Shown: positions 1 to 9,367, counted from the first letter of the stretch. The stretch: DNA of 64,000 bases from Novosphingobium acidiphilum DSM 19966 (GCF_000429005.1 NZ_AUBA01000005.1:124001-188000), one strand, 5' to 3'. Translations and numbers: made by a program. Notes: a model not told the origin generated them from the letters alone.

Positions 1-2147
1 TCGAGCGTTACCCCCAGCATCGGATTGCCCGGTTCGGATTTCAACTGCACATCGGCGGTGCCGGGCGTGGCGCGCAAGGCTCCGGCCACTTGCGCGGCCA
101 CTTTGTCCAGCGCGTCAAGATCATTGCCCTGCACGCTGACGACAATGGCGGCGGTTTCGCCCGACAGGCTTTCGCCGATGCGATCGCCCAGAAACGTGGT
201 CACTTCGCCGTGAATGCCGGGCGTCGCTGCCAGCGCCGCGCGAATCCCCGCCAGCGCGCTGTCTTCGCCACCCGCGCCGACATCTTTCAGCCGGATATGG
301 AATTCGCCTTTGCCTGGGGGCCAGGTGTCCTCTCCCGCCTCGGCCCGGCCGATCTGTTCCTCGACCGTCAGCACTTCGGGCAGAGCCAGCAACCGGTGCG
401 ACAGCCGCGTTCCGGCATCGCGCATCCAGTCGAACGAGGCACCGGGCGGTCCCGAAATCCCGACCACATAATGCCGTTCGCGAAACGCCGGCATCAGTTC
501 GCTGCCGAACAGCGGTGCCATCGCGACAACCACCAGCGCCAGCACACCGACCACGCCCAGCGCCAGACCCGGTCGCGCGCAGATCCGCGCCAGCAAACGG
601 CCATGCCGGTCCTTGACCGCGTGCAGAAACGCCGGTTCATCGGCCGGCGCGCGGGCGTCGAGCAACAGCAGCGCCAGCGACGGCGTGACAGTCAGAGCGA
701 CCAGCAGCGAGGCCAGTGTCGCCAGCACAAACGCCACCCCCAGCGGCGCAAAGAACGCGCCCTGCAGCCCGCTCAGCGCGATCACCGGCAGCATTGTCAG
801 CACCAGGACAAAGGTTGCATAGACCACCGGCGCGCGCACTTCGACCGAGGCCGCAGCGATGATCTCGCGCCGCAGCGCCCGGTCGGCCACCCCGCGCAGG
901 CGCCGCACGATGTTTTCGATATCGACGATGGCATCGTCGATCACCACGCCCAGCGCAACCGCCAGGCCACCCAGTGTCATTGTGTTGATCGTTTGCCCCG
1001 CCTGATCGAGCACGATCAGCGTCGCGAGCAACGACAGCGGGATCGACACAAAGGCGATCAGCGTCACGCGCACGTCGCGCAGGAAAAACAGCAGGACCAA
1101 CGCAATCATCGCCGCGCCGATGAGGAGATCCAGCGTCAGCCCGTGCAGCGCGGCATCGATGAAATTGGCCGGGCGGTGCAGCGCCGGATAGACCTGCACG
1201 CCCTGCGCGGCCAGCGCCGGGGCCAGTTCGCCAAGCGCCGCCTCGACCGCGCGCGTCGCATCAAGCGTGTTGGCGCCATACTGGCTGGACAGCGTCATCA
1301 GCACGCCGGGCCGCCCCATGATCAACGCGTCGCCCACGCGCGGGGCGCCGGCATCTGTCACTTTGGCCACATCGCCGATACGCACCGCGCCATCGGCGCC
1401 ATTGCTGACCACGCCCGCGGCAATCGCGTCGGCATCGGCGGCACTGGCGCCGGGATCGATGACGATGCGCTGGTTGGGGGTATCGGCAAAGCCGCCGCCG
1501 GTTACCGCTACAGTGCGCGCGACCGCATCGCGCAATTCGGCCAGGCCCAGTCCCCGCGCATAAAGCTTGGCCGGGTCGGCCTGCACCTCGATCCGCCGGT
1601 CATCGCCACCAAACACATTGGCCCGCGCCACTCCGCGCGCCGCCAGCAGCCGCGGTTTGACCGTCCACTGCACCAGGTCGCGCAGTTGCAACGGCGTCAG
1701 CCGGTCCGACGTGAACCCGATCTTGAGCAGATCCATCGTCGAAGACACCAGCGCCGAAATGCGTGGCGGATCGATCCCGGCGGGCAGCGTCGGCGCAGCA
1801 TCGGCCAACGCCTCGGCCACCTGTTGACGCGCGCGATAGGGATCGACGCCGGCCTTGAACGTCACGTCGATCACGGCCAGACCCTGGATCGATTGCGACC
1901 GCACCGTCTCGACCCCATTGGCTCCGTTGATGACCGCCTCGAGCGGGCGGGTGACCAGCATTTCCACCTGACGCGGCGACAGCCCGGGCGCTTCGGCCTG
2001 GACCGAGGCCTGTGGCGGCACGAATTCCGGAAACACGTCATAGGCGGCGCTGCGCAGCGTCATCACGCCGAACGCCAGCACCATCAGCGCGGCCACCAGC
2101 ACCAGCCAGGGATAACGCAGCGCCCCGCGAACAATGACATTGAGCAT
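1..2147 (-). CDS. RND efflux permease, CzcA/CusA-like (3' end outside window)
   Basis: This is the inner-membrane proton-driven pump of a tripartite efflux system. About 715 of the usual ~1040 residues are visible, and the C-terminal end lies beyond the left edge. The protein starts MLNVIVRGALRYP with a first membrane helix. It carries the family stretch EAPGLSPRQVEMLVTRPLE near residue 50 and the helix-4 charged motif VVIDDAIVDIENIVRRLR near residue 400, which acts in proton relay in this family. A second periplasmic domain follows the next block of helices. The ATG at 2147 lies 4 bases after the stop of the adaptor gene, so the two are co-transcribed. The heavy-metal branch fits best from the N-terminal region, but the substrate cannot be read from the sequence. 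A long open frame on the opposite strand is a high-GC artefact. Confidence 0.9.
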   Translation of the reverse strand, partial: MLNVIVRGALRYPWLVLVAALMVLAFGVMTLRSAAYDVFPEFVPPQASVQAEAPGLSPRQVEMLVTRPLEAVINGANGVETVRSQSIQGLAVIDVTFKAGVDPYRARQQVAEALADAAPTLPAGIDPPRISALVSSTMDLLKIGFTSDRLTPLQLRDLVQWTVKPRLLAARGVARANVFGGDDRRIEVQADPAKLYARGLGLAELRDAVARTVAVTGGGFADTPNQRIVIDPGASAADADAIAAGVVSNGADGAVRIGDVAKVTDAGAPRVGDALIMGRPGVLMTLSSQYGANTLDATRAVEAALGELAPALAAQGVQVYPALHRPANFIDAALHGLTLDLLIGAAMIALVLLFFLRDVRVTLIAFVSIPLSLLATLIVLDQAGQTINTMTLGGLAVALGVVIDDAIVDIENIVRRLRGVADRALRREIIAAASVEVRAPVVYATFVLVLTMLPVIALSGLQGAFFAPLGVAFVLATLASLLVALTVTPSLALLLLDARAPADEPAFLHAVKDRHGRLLARICARPGLALGVVGVLALVVVAMAPLFGSELMPAFRERHYVVGISGPPGASFDWMRDAGTRLSHRLLALPEVLTVEEQIGRAEAGEDTWPPGKGEFHIRLKDVGAGGEDSALAGIRAALAATPGIHGEVTTFLGDRIGESLSGETAAIVVSVQGNDLDALDKVAAQVAGALRATPGTADVQLKSEPGNPMLGVTL

Positions 2148-2151
2148 GCGC

Positions 2152-3135
2152 CTAGTCGCCCCCGCCGCCGCCGCCGGCCGATCGTTCCAGCCCCAGCAGC
2201 GTGCCGGCGCCGGCCACGACCAGCCTGTCGCCCGGCTTCAACGCGCCACCCCGGGCCACGAACCAGCCATCGACGACCGGCGTTGCCCCGTCGATCGGCA
2301 CGCGCTCGAAATTTTCCGGCCCCGTGGCGCGCCACACCTGCAAAGCGCCATCGGCGCGTACAATTGCTGAACGCGGCACGATCATGCCATCGCGTGCGCC
2401 ACCACCGGCGCGATGCGCGCTCAGCACCCGGCCAACGCCTGCCAGTGCCGCCTCGGGCCCTTCGAGCAAGGCCAGGACGCCCGCGCTTTGCAACTGCGTG
2501 TCGCCCGCCACGGCAGGGCCCAGCACGCGCACAGTTGCTTCGGCTTTGCCCAGATCGATCGTGACGCTGGAACCGGCCGGCACGGCGCCATCGGGAAAAT
2601 CGATACGCAGCACGGCCATGCGGCCCGCGGTCGCCTCTGCCGCCAGGCGTGCGACGGCGGCGCACCCCAGCTTGCCCAAGGCAGGCCCGAACTCCAACCC
2701 GACCCGCTGGCACGCCTGGGTCAGCTTGGCGCGGTCCTGCCCTTCCTGCGCGCGCGCCGCATCCAGATCGCGGCGCGACGCACCGGCATCGGCGGCCACC
2801 AAAGCCGTCAATCGCGCCAGTTCGCGCGATGAACCATCGTGTGCCGCAGTGGCCGCGGTGATGTCGGAGGCAATCGTGCCAAGCGGCGCCGGATCGAGCC
2901 CGCGGGCAAAGCCGTCCTGCATCACGGCGGCGTGGCGCGCGACAAGCGGCGCGATCTGCACGCCGGCCTGCTGCTGCACCTTGTCGTCCACATGCAGGCC
3001 GGGGCCCGCGTCGGCGGCCTCGGCCTTGGCAGGGGGATGATCGTCGGGGCCCGCCAAGGGTGCGACCAGACGCATGCCCAGTGCCCCAAGCACAAGCCCG
3101 GCCATTCCAAGTGCAGCCCCCTGCCAACGCTTCAC
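2152..3135 (-). CDS. Periplasmic adaptor (membrane fusion) subunit of RND efflux system
   Basis: This 327-residue protein should link the RND pump to the outer-membrane channel. It has an N-terminal membrane anchor (residues 5-25), a short helical section around residues 85-140 (alanine- and arginine-rich), and a C-terminal beta-rich part that ends in a run of six glycines. It is shorter than typical CzcB-type adaptors (about 350-400 or more). I see no clear lipoyl-domain motif, so this is a reduced or divergent member. The GTG start at 3135 overlaps the stop of the upstream channel gene in a GTGA overlap, which points to translational coupling. The family call rests mainly on its place between a TolC-like gene and an RND pump. 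Confidence 0.8.
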   Translation of the reverse strand: MKRWQGAALGMAGLVLGALGMRLVAPLAGPDDHPPAKAEAADAGPGLHVDDKVQQQAGVQIAPLVARHAAVMQDGFARGLDPAPLGTIASDITAATAAHDGSSRELARLTALVAADAGASRRDLDAARAQEGQDRAKLTQACQRVGLEFGPALGKLGCAAVARLAAEATAGRMAVLRIDFPDGAVPAGSSVTIDLGKAEATVRVLGPAVAGDTQLQSAGVLALLEGPEAALAGVGRVLSAHRAGGGARDGMIVPRSAIVRADGALQVWRATGPENFERVPIDGATPVVDGWFVARGGALKPGDRLVVAGAGTLLGLERSAGGGGGGD

Positions 3136-4559
3136 GGTTGTATCACTCCACCAAGGGCGGGATCGGTGCGCACCGAAATCCCGGTTTCGGGTCCATCGAG
3201 CGGACGGCGCAACGCCGCTTCGAGTGTGACTTGCGCCGAACGCAGCCGCACCAGCGCGTCGACCGCCGCCAGCCGTGCCGCAATTTCGGTCACCTTCAAA
3301 GCGGCCCAGTCGGCACGATCGATTGTGCCCAGGTGCAATTGCGTGTCGGCCCGGTCGGCAGCGCGGCGGGCCTGGGGCAATTCCTCGGTCTGCAGGCGCA
3401 GCAACGCAGTCTGCGCGGCGCGGCGTTCGCTGGCGGCGGCATCAATCGCACCCTGGGCATCGGCCAGCGCGGTCTCGATCGCCTGCCCGGCGGCCGCGCG
3501 GCGCGCCTCTGCCGCCGCGATCGCGCTGCGGTTCAAATCGAACGAAGGCGATTGCAGATTGAGACCGAACGGAATGTGGAACAGCCCGCCTTCCCAGGTA
3601 TAGCCGGGGGCCAGGCTGATCGAGGGCATTTGTTTGGCCAGTTCGACACGCAATGCCTCCTCGGCCTGATCATAGGCGACGAGTTTGCCCAGCACATCTG
3701 CGCGATGGACCAGCGCCGCGCGCACATCTGCGGGCGTGATTGCGGATGCGTACGGCGCATCGCCGAATTCGGGCCAGACCAGCGGCACGGAGTCAAGCGC
3801 TGCGGCCGGCACGCCCAGCACGGTAGCAATGGCCGCACGGCCGGCGGCCACGCGCCCGGCCGCATCATCACGCGCGCGCGCCGCTGCGGCCCGCGACGCG
3901 CGCACCTGGGTCAACGTCAAGGCGGCCATTTCGCCCGCATCGACCCGCCGCTGCATCGCGGCCAGTTGCCGGTCGAGCATGGCCACCAGTTCATCGCCCA
4001 GCGCAACCTGCCGCGCGCCCGCCATGACATCGACCAGCCCGCGCATGGCTGCGGTGCGTTCGGTCCAGATCGTGTCGATCAGATCATAACCGGCGCCCAC
4101 CACGGCCAGTTCCGCCCCGCGAATCCGGCCCTTTTTGCGCCCGCCGAAATCGAGTTGGACATCGGCTGTGGCGCCGATCTGCCAGGGCGAAGGCATCGAC
4201 GGATCATTGGTGTAATCGGTTGACAATGCCAGCATCGGGCTGGCCGCCTTGTGCGCCACACGGGCATCGCGGCGCGCCACTTCCACCGCATCGCGCGCAG
4301 CGATTACGCGCGGATCGTCTGCCACGATTGCGGCGAACAACCCCAACCGGTCAAGCCCGGACACCGGTTGCGGCACGCCCGGTGCCAGTGCTGCGGCACG
4401 CGCCTGGATCTGCGACAGATTGACCGTGCCACCAACACGCGCCGACGCCCGCGCCGACAAGTCGACCGGAGCAGGTGGCACGTGCACGCATCCGGCCAGA
4501 ACGGCCGTTATGCCAAGCGCGGCAAGCGAACGGAACGGGATGACTGACAATCTGGGCAC
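3132..4559 (-). CDS. Outer-membrane efflux channel lipoprotein, TolC/CzcC family
   Basis: This is a 475-residue TolC-type channel, first gene of the efflux operon. A signal peptide with the lipobox LAGC places the mature N-terminal Cys about 22 residues in, so it is probably a lipoprotein. The body is the long alanine- and arginine-rich helical repeat of OEP proteins, for example RVDAGEMAALTLTQVRASRA and LHLGTIDRADWAALKVTE. I chose the GTG at 4559 because it puts the signal peptide directly at the N terminus. The frame stays open to 4688, but that would place some 40 non-signal residues first. A TATAAT hexamer at 4622-4617 also lies upstream of 4559 but inside the longer reading. The stop overlaps the adaptor start. 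Confidence 0.85.
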   Translation of the reverse strand: MPRLSVIPFRSLAALGITAVLAGCVHVPPAPVDLSARASARVGGTVNLSQIQARAAALAPGVPQPVSGLDRLGLFAAIVADDPRVIAARDAVEVARRDARVAHKAASPMLALSTDYTNDPSMPSPWQIGATADVQLDFGGRKKGRIRGAELAVVGAGYDLIDTIWTERTAAMRGLVDVMAGARQVALGDELVAMLDRQLAAMQRRVDAGEMAALTLTQVRASRAAAARARDDAAGRVAAGRAAIATVLGVPAAALDSVPLVWPEFGDAPYASAITPADVRAALVHRADVLGKLVAYDQAEEALRVELAKQMPSISLAPGYTWEGGLFHIPFGLNLQSPSFDLNRSAIAAAEARRAAAGQAIETALADAQGAIDAAASERRAAQTALLRLQTEELPQARRAADRADTQLHLGTIDRADWAALKVTEIAARLAAVDALVRLRSAQVTLEAALRRPLDGPETGISVRTDPALGGVIQP

Positions 4560-4616
4560 CGCGCGGGGGGTATTGCGCCTTGATGTCGGCAGCAAGACAT
4601 TGATTATCGGTTCAGG

Positions 4617-4622
4617 ATTATA
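4617..4622 (-). promoter_or_regulatory. Possible -10 element of the efflux operon
   Basis: On the minus strand a perfect TATAAT hexamer lies about 58 bases upstream of the chosen GTG start of the channel gene. No convincing -35 hexamer is visible 16-18 bases further upstream, so this is only a candidate. It supports the shorter start at 4559. Confidence 0.25.
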
Positions 4623-4708
4623 AATTTGCAACCGGCTGCCCGATCCATGAATTAGACCCATCATGCTCTTGCCCGGGTGGGCTCGCATGCCAAGCGAAAC
4701 AAGGATTT

Positions 4709-5551
4709 ATGCCCATGGCGCTGAATGACCCCCAGTTTGAAGCGGCCACAGCCGCACTGACCTTGCGCTATGGCCAAGATCATTCCGCCGCGCCTGCGTG
4801 GAATCCGACGATCGCGGGATTGCTGGCGCACCGTTCGGTGCGGGCCTATCTGCCCGATCCGCTGCCGCCGGGCACAATCGAAACCATGGTTGCGGCGGCG
4901 CAATCGGCGGCGACGTCGTCAAACCTGCAACTGTGGAGCGTGGTGGCGGTACACGATGCCGCTGCGCGCGCGCGGTTGGCAGAGCTTGCAGGCGGGCAAC
5001 GCCATATTGTCGACGCCCCGGTGATCCTGCTGTTTGTGGCCGATCTGGCACGTGCGGGCATGATTGCGCACGACGCCGGGGCTTCGGGCGAAGGCTACGA
5101 ATTCCTCGAAAGCTATACGGTTGCTGCGATCGATGCCGCGCTGGCTGCGCAAAACGCGGTTGTGGCCGCCGAATCGCTGGGCCTGGGCACGGTCTATATC
5201 GGTGCGATGCGCAACCACCCGGAAGAGGTTGCCGCGCTGGCCGGGCTGCCCCCGCACGCGGTGGTGGTGTTCGGCCTGGTCGTCGGCCACCCCGATCCGG
5301 CACACCCTGCATCGGTAAAGCCGCGTCTGCCGCAAGAGGTCGTGCTGCACCATGAACGCTATGACCTGGATGCGCAGCGCGAACCGATCGCGCGCTATGA
5401 TGAAACCGCGCGCGCATTCCAGACCGCGCAAGGTCAGCAACCGGTAGGCTGGCGCGCGCTGATCATCAGCCGCGGACGCAATGCGGCGGCGCTCAACGGG
5501 CGTGACCGGCTGAAGGCGGCACTGCGCGCGCTGGGCATCGCGCTGCGCTAG
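4709..5551 (+). CDS. FMN-dependent nitroreductase, NfsA/FRP-like
   Basis: This 280-residue protein of the nitroreductase fold uses FMN and NAD(P)H to reduce nitro groups, quinones or flavins in the cytoplasm. The N-terminal signature LLAHRSVRAYLPDPLPP (from about residue 38) and the following AAQSAATSSNLQ segment are the FMN-phosphate-binding elements. GLGTVYIGAMRNHPEEV (about residue 162) and FGLVVGHPD are typical of the NfsA/FRP subgroup. The C-terminal extension after residue 205 is also typical of that subgroup. The ATG at 4709 has AAGGA about 8 bases upstream. A second in-frame ATG lies two codons on. It is divergent from the efflux operon, 149 bases apart. The substrate is unknown. Confidence 0.88.
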   Translation: MPMALNDPQFEAATAALTLRYGQDHSAAPAWNPTIAGLLAHRSVRAYLPDPLPPGTIETMVAAAQSAATSSNLQLWSVVAVHDAAARARLAELAGGQRHIVDAPVILLFVADLARAGMIAHDAGASGEGYEFLESYTVAAIDAALAAQNAVVAAESLGLGTVYIGAMRNHPEEVAALAGLPPHAVVVFGLVVGHPDPAHPASVKPRLPQEVVLHHERYDLDAQREPIARYDETARAFQTAQGQQPVGWRALIISRGRNAAALNGRDRLKAALRALGIALR

Positions 5552-5567
5552 GCGCCGAGGACACCGC

Positions 5568-6509
5568 CTAGGCGGCAGCCAACACTCCGCGCACGATGGC
5601 CCTGGCCAGCGTGTCGGCGCCTGCCGAGCCGAGCCGGGCCAGCCACCACGGGCGCGTCTGCATTGCGTTCACCGGCAGGTCGATGGCCCCGCTTGCCATG
5701 GCAAACGCCACATCGCCGTCAAACGGTGTGTGCACCGGGCGGATCACCCGTGCCATGCCGTCGTGCGCCATGATCGCCAGCCGCCGCACCTCGGCCTTGT
5801 CGAGCCGCGCGTTGCAGGCGATCACCGCCAGCGTGGTGTTGGCGCCGGGCTGCAAGCGGCCCATCGCGGCCAGACGGCTGGCCTGGGGAAAGGGATCATC
5901 ACCCCCTGCCCCCCAGCCGCCGTCACGGCTGACCGCGCCGACCGGATTGACCGCCACCAGCGCGCCAACCACCAGGCCGTGTTCAAGCATGACCGACGCG
6001 CTGCCTATGCCGCCCGGCGCCAGCCCCGCGGTTGCCCCGCGCCCGGCTCCGACCCGGCCGAGTGCAAATGGTGCCATGTCTTCACTGGCGAGCGCAGCCC
6101 GCGTCGCGGCGCGGCCCAGCTCGTGATACGGTGGCTGCGATCCCCATTGCTTGTCTTCGGGGCCGTTGAGATCGAACAGGATCGCCCCCGGCACGATCGG
6201 CACCCGCGGCACGCCTGCGCCCATGTCCAGTCCGATACCCGCCGCCGCCAGTTCGATCGTGGCACCATCGGCCGCAGCCAGCCCATAGACCGATCCACCC
6301 GCCAGCGTGATCGCGTGGATGCCGGGCACAAGGTTTTCGGGCGCCATGACCTCGATTTCGCGCAAACCCGGCCCGCCTCCGCGCACATCGGCAGCAGCCG
6401 GCCACAACCCTTCGCACACCAGCACCGTCGCGCCCGTACCATGGCGATCGCTGGTCGCATGCCCGATGCGCAGGCCCGGTACATCGGTGATCAGGTCCAG
6501 CGCGGTCAT
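5568..6509 (-). CDS. Peptidase family S58 (DmpA/NylC-like N-terminal-nucleophile hydrolase)
   Basis: This is a 313-residue member of the L-aminopeptidase/D-esterase family. These enzymes are made as a proenzyme that cleaves itself to expose an N-terminal Ser or Thr nucleophile. The family blocks are visible: DVPGLRIGHATSD at the N terminus, LAGGSVYGLAAADG near 69-82, GRVGAGRGATAG near 151, and GGIGSASVML, where Ser170 aligns with the autocleavage and nucleophile position. The ATG at 6509 is chosen because it makes a 4-base ATGA overlap with the end of the shikimate dehydrogenase-like gene. An earlier in-frame start at 6563 would overlap that gene by more than 50 bases. It faces the nitroreductase gene convergently with a 16-base gap. 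The substrate (amide, peptide or lactam) is unknown. Confidence 0.88.
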   Translation of the reverse strand: MTALDLITDVPGLRIGHATSDRHGTGATVLVCEGLWPAAADVRGGGPGLREIEVMAPENLVPGIHAITLAGGSVYGLAAADGATIELAAAGIGLDMGAGVPRVPIVPGAILFDLNGPEDKQWGSQPPYHELGRAATRAALASEDMAPFALGRVGAGRGATAGLAPGGIGSASVMLEHGLVVGALVAVNPVGAVSRDGGWGAGGDDPFPQASRLAAMGRLQPGANTTLAVIACNARLDKAEVRRLAIMAHDGMARVIRPVHTPFDGDVAFAMASGAIDLPVNAMQTRPWWLARLGSAGADTLARAIVRGVLAAA

Positions 6510-7365
6510 GCCCGGTTCAACGCCAGCGCCAGCTGGTCGGCGGCGGCATCGCCGTGGGCACACCGCGTGGCTGCAACGATTTGCGCCGCGTCGGGCCGCA
6601 CCCCGGTGTAAAGCACGAACTGTTCGACCGATTGGCGGACGATCACCTCGGTGCCCGATATCACGGCCTTGCCCAGTGCCTGTGCGGCAAGGATGAACGG
6701 CGTGCGCGGCGGTTGCGCCACGACATCAAACGCAACCTCGGCCGCCGCGATCATCGAGCGCGGAAACGCCATCGCGTTTGCCTGCGGGCCTTCCATGCCC
6801 AGGGGCGTGACATTGATCAGCAGCGCCGCACCGCCATCGGACAGTTCGGTCGCAAAGCGATAGCCGTGGCGCTGTGCCAGTGCAGCCCCGCTGTGCGCAT
6901 TGCGCGCCACGATCGTGCCATTGCGAAAGCCTGCATCGAACAGCGCGGCCGCCACCGCCTTGGCCATGCCGCCGCTGCCCCGCAGCACAAACGGCATGAC
7001 AGGGTCTGCCGGTCCATGTTCCAGAAGGTCGCGCACCGCGCCGTAATCGGGTTATGGCCGGTGATCACCCCGCTGTCGTTGACCAGCGTGTTGACACTGG
7101 CGATGCCCGAAGCCGATGCATCCAGCCGGTCGATCAGCGGGATCACCGCCTCCTTGAACGGCATCGAGATGGCAGATCCGCGAATGTCCAGCGCGCGCAT
7201 GCCAAGCACCGCCGCCGCCAGATCGGTGGTGGCAAACGCCTTGTAGACATAATCGAGCCCCAACGCGTCATAGAGATGGTTGTGCAGCCGCGATCCGGCA
7301 TTCCCCGGGCGCGCCGACAAAGACATGCACAGGCGCGTGTCGCGCCCGATCGGGGGTTTGGTCAT
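6506..7365 (-). pseudogene. Shikimate dehydrogenase-like gene (SdhL/HI0607 type), broken by a one-base deletion
   Basis: Two overlapping frames together make one shikimate dehydrogenase-like protein of about 286 residues. The N-terminal part starts MTKPPIGRDTRLCMSLSARP at 7365. It has the family RPGNAGSRLHN stretch, the catalytic-lysine motif MPFKEAV, and ends in TGHN. The C-terminal part continues as DYGAVRDLLEHGP with the NADP-binding loop GSGGMAKAV and ends at 6506. The break lies at the 7051/7050 junction. The expected GHNTDYGA needs one more base before the CC at 7050-7049, so a single A appears to be missing. Everything else is intact and the stop overlaps the next gene's start. Either this is a very recent pseudogene or a sequencing error. 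It resembles the HI0607 branch rather than biosynthetic AroE. Confidence 0.85.
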
Positions 7366-7385
7366 TGCGGCACAGTACGCCGTGG

Positions 7386-8885
7386 CTAATGCCCGGCGCA
7401 AGGCCCGCCGGTGGCGCGTTCGAACAAGTACAAGGTGTTGTCGATGCGCAGGCCCCGCCACAGCATCGCCGCCGGAAACGTCCGGGTCAGGACATAGCCC
7501 GCGCGGCAGGCCTGCCCCGCCGGATCGGCTTTGACCGCGCCGGGCAACCACACCGTCGCCGCGAGCACTGCATCGGGATGCGTGGCGAGCGTTTCGTGCC
7601 ATTCGCGCGGTGCCGGCAAGGCGTGCCAGGTTTCGTCGGTGTTCCACCGCACGAATTGCGGATGCGGCGCGCCATGGTGGTAATTGTCGAACACGTTGCG
7701 CGCCAGCCACGGCTGCGTTTCGAAGCTTTGCCCGCCAAAGGCATCGATGCGTGCGCCCGGATGGGCCGCACGCCATGCGGTCACCGCATCGGCAGCAGGG
7801 TGCCCGGCGGAATAGGCGTTGGCCACATCGTACAGCCCGCTGTGCACCGTCTGCATGCCTTGCGCCAGTTCGAGCAGCGCAATCGCGCCGATCAGCAGGC
7901 GGCGCGTGGGCAGATCGACCGGATTGTGCCACTGCGTCCACAACACGAACAGCACGATCATGAACAGCACGCCGCCATGCCAGCTGCTGGCAAGCACCGC
8001 GCCCGAAAACACGATCAGCGCCACCGGAATGGTCAGCATCACGACGCGGTCGCGCCCCGCCAGCACCAGCCGCACGACCAGCCCCAGAAACCCCACCGAC
8101 AGCACCATGCCCAACACCACGTCGAGACCGTTCTGGTGCTCGGTGCTCCACGGCGTTACCCGGTCAAACAGCGCATTGGCAACGAACACCGCCGCACTGG
8201 CCACGGGATTGAGGCGCGTCACCTGGGCCATGAAGCCATTGTCCGCAGGCTGCCAGGCGGTCCACATTGCAAACAGGCCAAGCCCGCCGGCCACAGCCAG
8301 CGCCGCCCACGCGCGCCAATCGCCCAGCCGCCTGGCCAGTGCAAGCCGCACCAGCAAGTCCAGCCCAAGCAACCCCGACGCCACAAAGCTGAATGCGTTG
8401 ATCTGCGCGATCACCCCGATCACCAGCGCATAAGGCAGCGGCCGATTGACCCGATCGGCAAACAGGATCGCCGCGATCGGCAACAGCATCAGATCAAGGC
8501 AATAGCCCCGCGCGACGACCGCGTATTGGTACCCGAAATACCAGGTAACCAGAAGCCCGACGCGCAGCGGCAACGGAAATGGCGCGCGCCACAGCACGAT
8601 TGCCGCAGCCACGATGGCAAATCCCACCGACAGCACCCAGATCCCGCCGAACGGCAGACCGGCGCGCGTGGCCAGCCACAGTATCGCGTGCCACAGCCCC
8701 GGTGTGCCTTCATAACGGGCATAGGTACCGATCAACGTGGTAAACGCGTTGTCGCGCGCCAGCAGCCACGCCTGCATTTCATCAAACCAGGCCTCGTGGT
8801 GAAACCCGACCCAGATCACCCATGCAGCATAACCAACCAGCGCCAGCACTTGCACGGGCAGGCCCTTGGTATACGTCTTGTCCAT
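7386..8885 (-). CDS. Polytopic membrane protein, probable GT-C-type glycosyltransferase
   Basis: This is a 499-residue protein with about ten hydrophobic helices. The first periplasmic loop carries HHEAWFDEMQAWLLARDN, where the acidic FDE pair resembles the catalytic loop of GT-C transferases of the PMT/ArnT class. The loop after the last helix is soluble and ends in RATGGPCAGH. It lies 11 bases downstream of a GtrA-family gene. That pairing suggests transfer or flipping of a polyprenyl-phosphate sugar for surface glycan modification. The start is the ATG at 8885 (MDKTYTKGLP). The frame stays open further upstream into the GtrA gene, but that part is an artefact. I cannot assign a named family with certainty. 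Confidence 0.65.
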   Translation of the reverse strand: MDKTYTKGLPVQVLALVGYAAWVIWVGFHHEAWFDEMQAWLLARDNAFTTLIGTYARYEGTPGLWHAILWLATRAGLPFGGIWVLSVGFAIVAAAIVLWRAPFPLPLRVGLLVTWYFGYQYAVVARGYCLDLMLLPIAAILFADRVNRPLPYALVIGVIAQINAFSFVASGLLGLDLLVRLALARRLGDWRAWAALAVAGGLGLFAMWTAWQPADNGFMAQVTRLNPVASAAVFVANALFDRVTPWSTEHQNGLDVVLGMVLSVGFLGLVVRLVLAGRDRVVMLTIPVALIVFSGAVLASSWHGGVLFMIVLFVLWTQWHNPVDLPTRRLLIGAIALLELAQGMQTVHSGLYDVANAYSAGHPAADAVTAWRAAHPGARIDAFGGQSFETQPWLARNVFDNYHHGAPHPQFVRWNTDETWHALPAPREWHETLATHPDAVLAATVWLPGAVKADPAGQACRAGYVLTRTFPAAMLWRGLRIDNTLYLFERATGGPCAGH

Positions 8886-8896
8886 GGCCTGACCGT

Positions 8897-9367
8897 TCAA
8901 CCGAGCCGCGCCCGGGTGAACACCAGCAAATGGCGCATGGCCGATGTGGTGACGAAACTGAGCCCGACGGCAAACAGCTTGGCCAGCCGGGGGTTGATCG
9001 CCAGCGCCGACGCACTGCCCACGATCGCGGTGGTCAGCGCCAGCCCGACCAGTGCCGACACCAGGAACAGCACCTGTTGCCGCCGCCGTTCGGGGCCCGC
9101 CTGTGCCACGCAATCGGCAAACAGCACGCGGCTCGACACCACCCAGTTGACCGCGATACCCAGCACAAAGCCCAGTGCCGCGGCACGCGCAGGCGCCATG
9201 CCCAATTGCAGCAGGATCAGGAACGCCCCTGCATCGGCGCACAATGACACCACGCTGGAACTGAGATACCGGGCGAAGGGGCCGGTCAAAAGCGCACGCA
9301 GCAGCGTGCGCGCCGTCGTCTGTACCGGCCGTCGACTGGCCAAAATTCCGCTTGCAAACCCGTTCAT
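8897..9367 (-). CDS. GtrA family membrane protein
   Basis: This is a 156-residue protein with four membrane helices, the normal size of GtrA proteins, which are proposed to flip polyprenyl-phosphate-linked sugars. The family pattern shows in FARYLSSSVVSLCADAGAF at helix 1, ALGFVLGIAVNWVVSSRVLF at helix 2, and the C-terminal KLFAVGLSFVTTSAMRHLLVF. The start at 9367 (MNGFASG) is preferred over 9421, which would add a non-conserved tail. It is the first gene of a two-gene unit with the GT-C-like protein. Confidence 0.85.
   Translation of the reverse strand: MNGFASGILASRRPVQTTARTLLRALLTGPFARYLSSSVVSLCADAGAFLILLQLGMAPARAAALGFVLGIAVNWVVSSRVLFADCVAQAGPERRRQQVLFLVSALVGLALTTAIVGSASALAINPRLAKLFAVGLSFVTTSAMRHLLVFTRARLG

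Noticed and set aside
90..2564. An 824-codon open frame on the plus strand opposite the RND pump and adaptor genes.
   Set aside because: It is Arg/Gln/His-rich with no domain, and it lies antisense to clear family members. It is a high-GC artefact.
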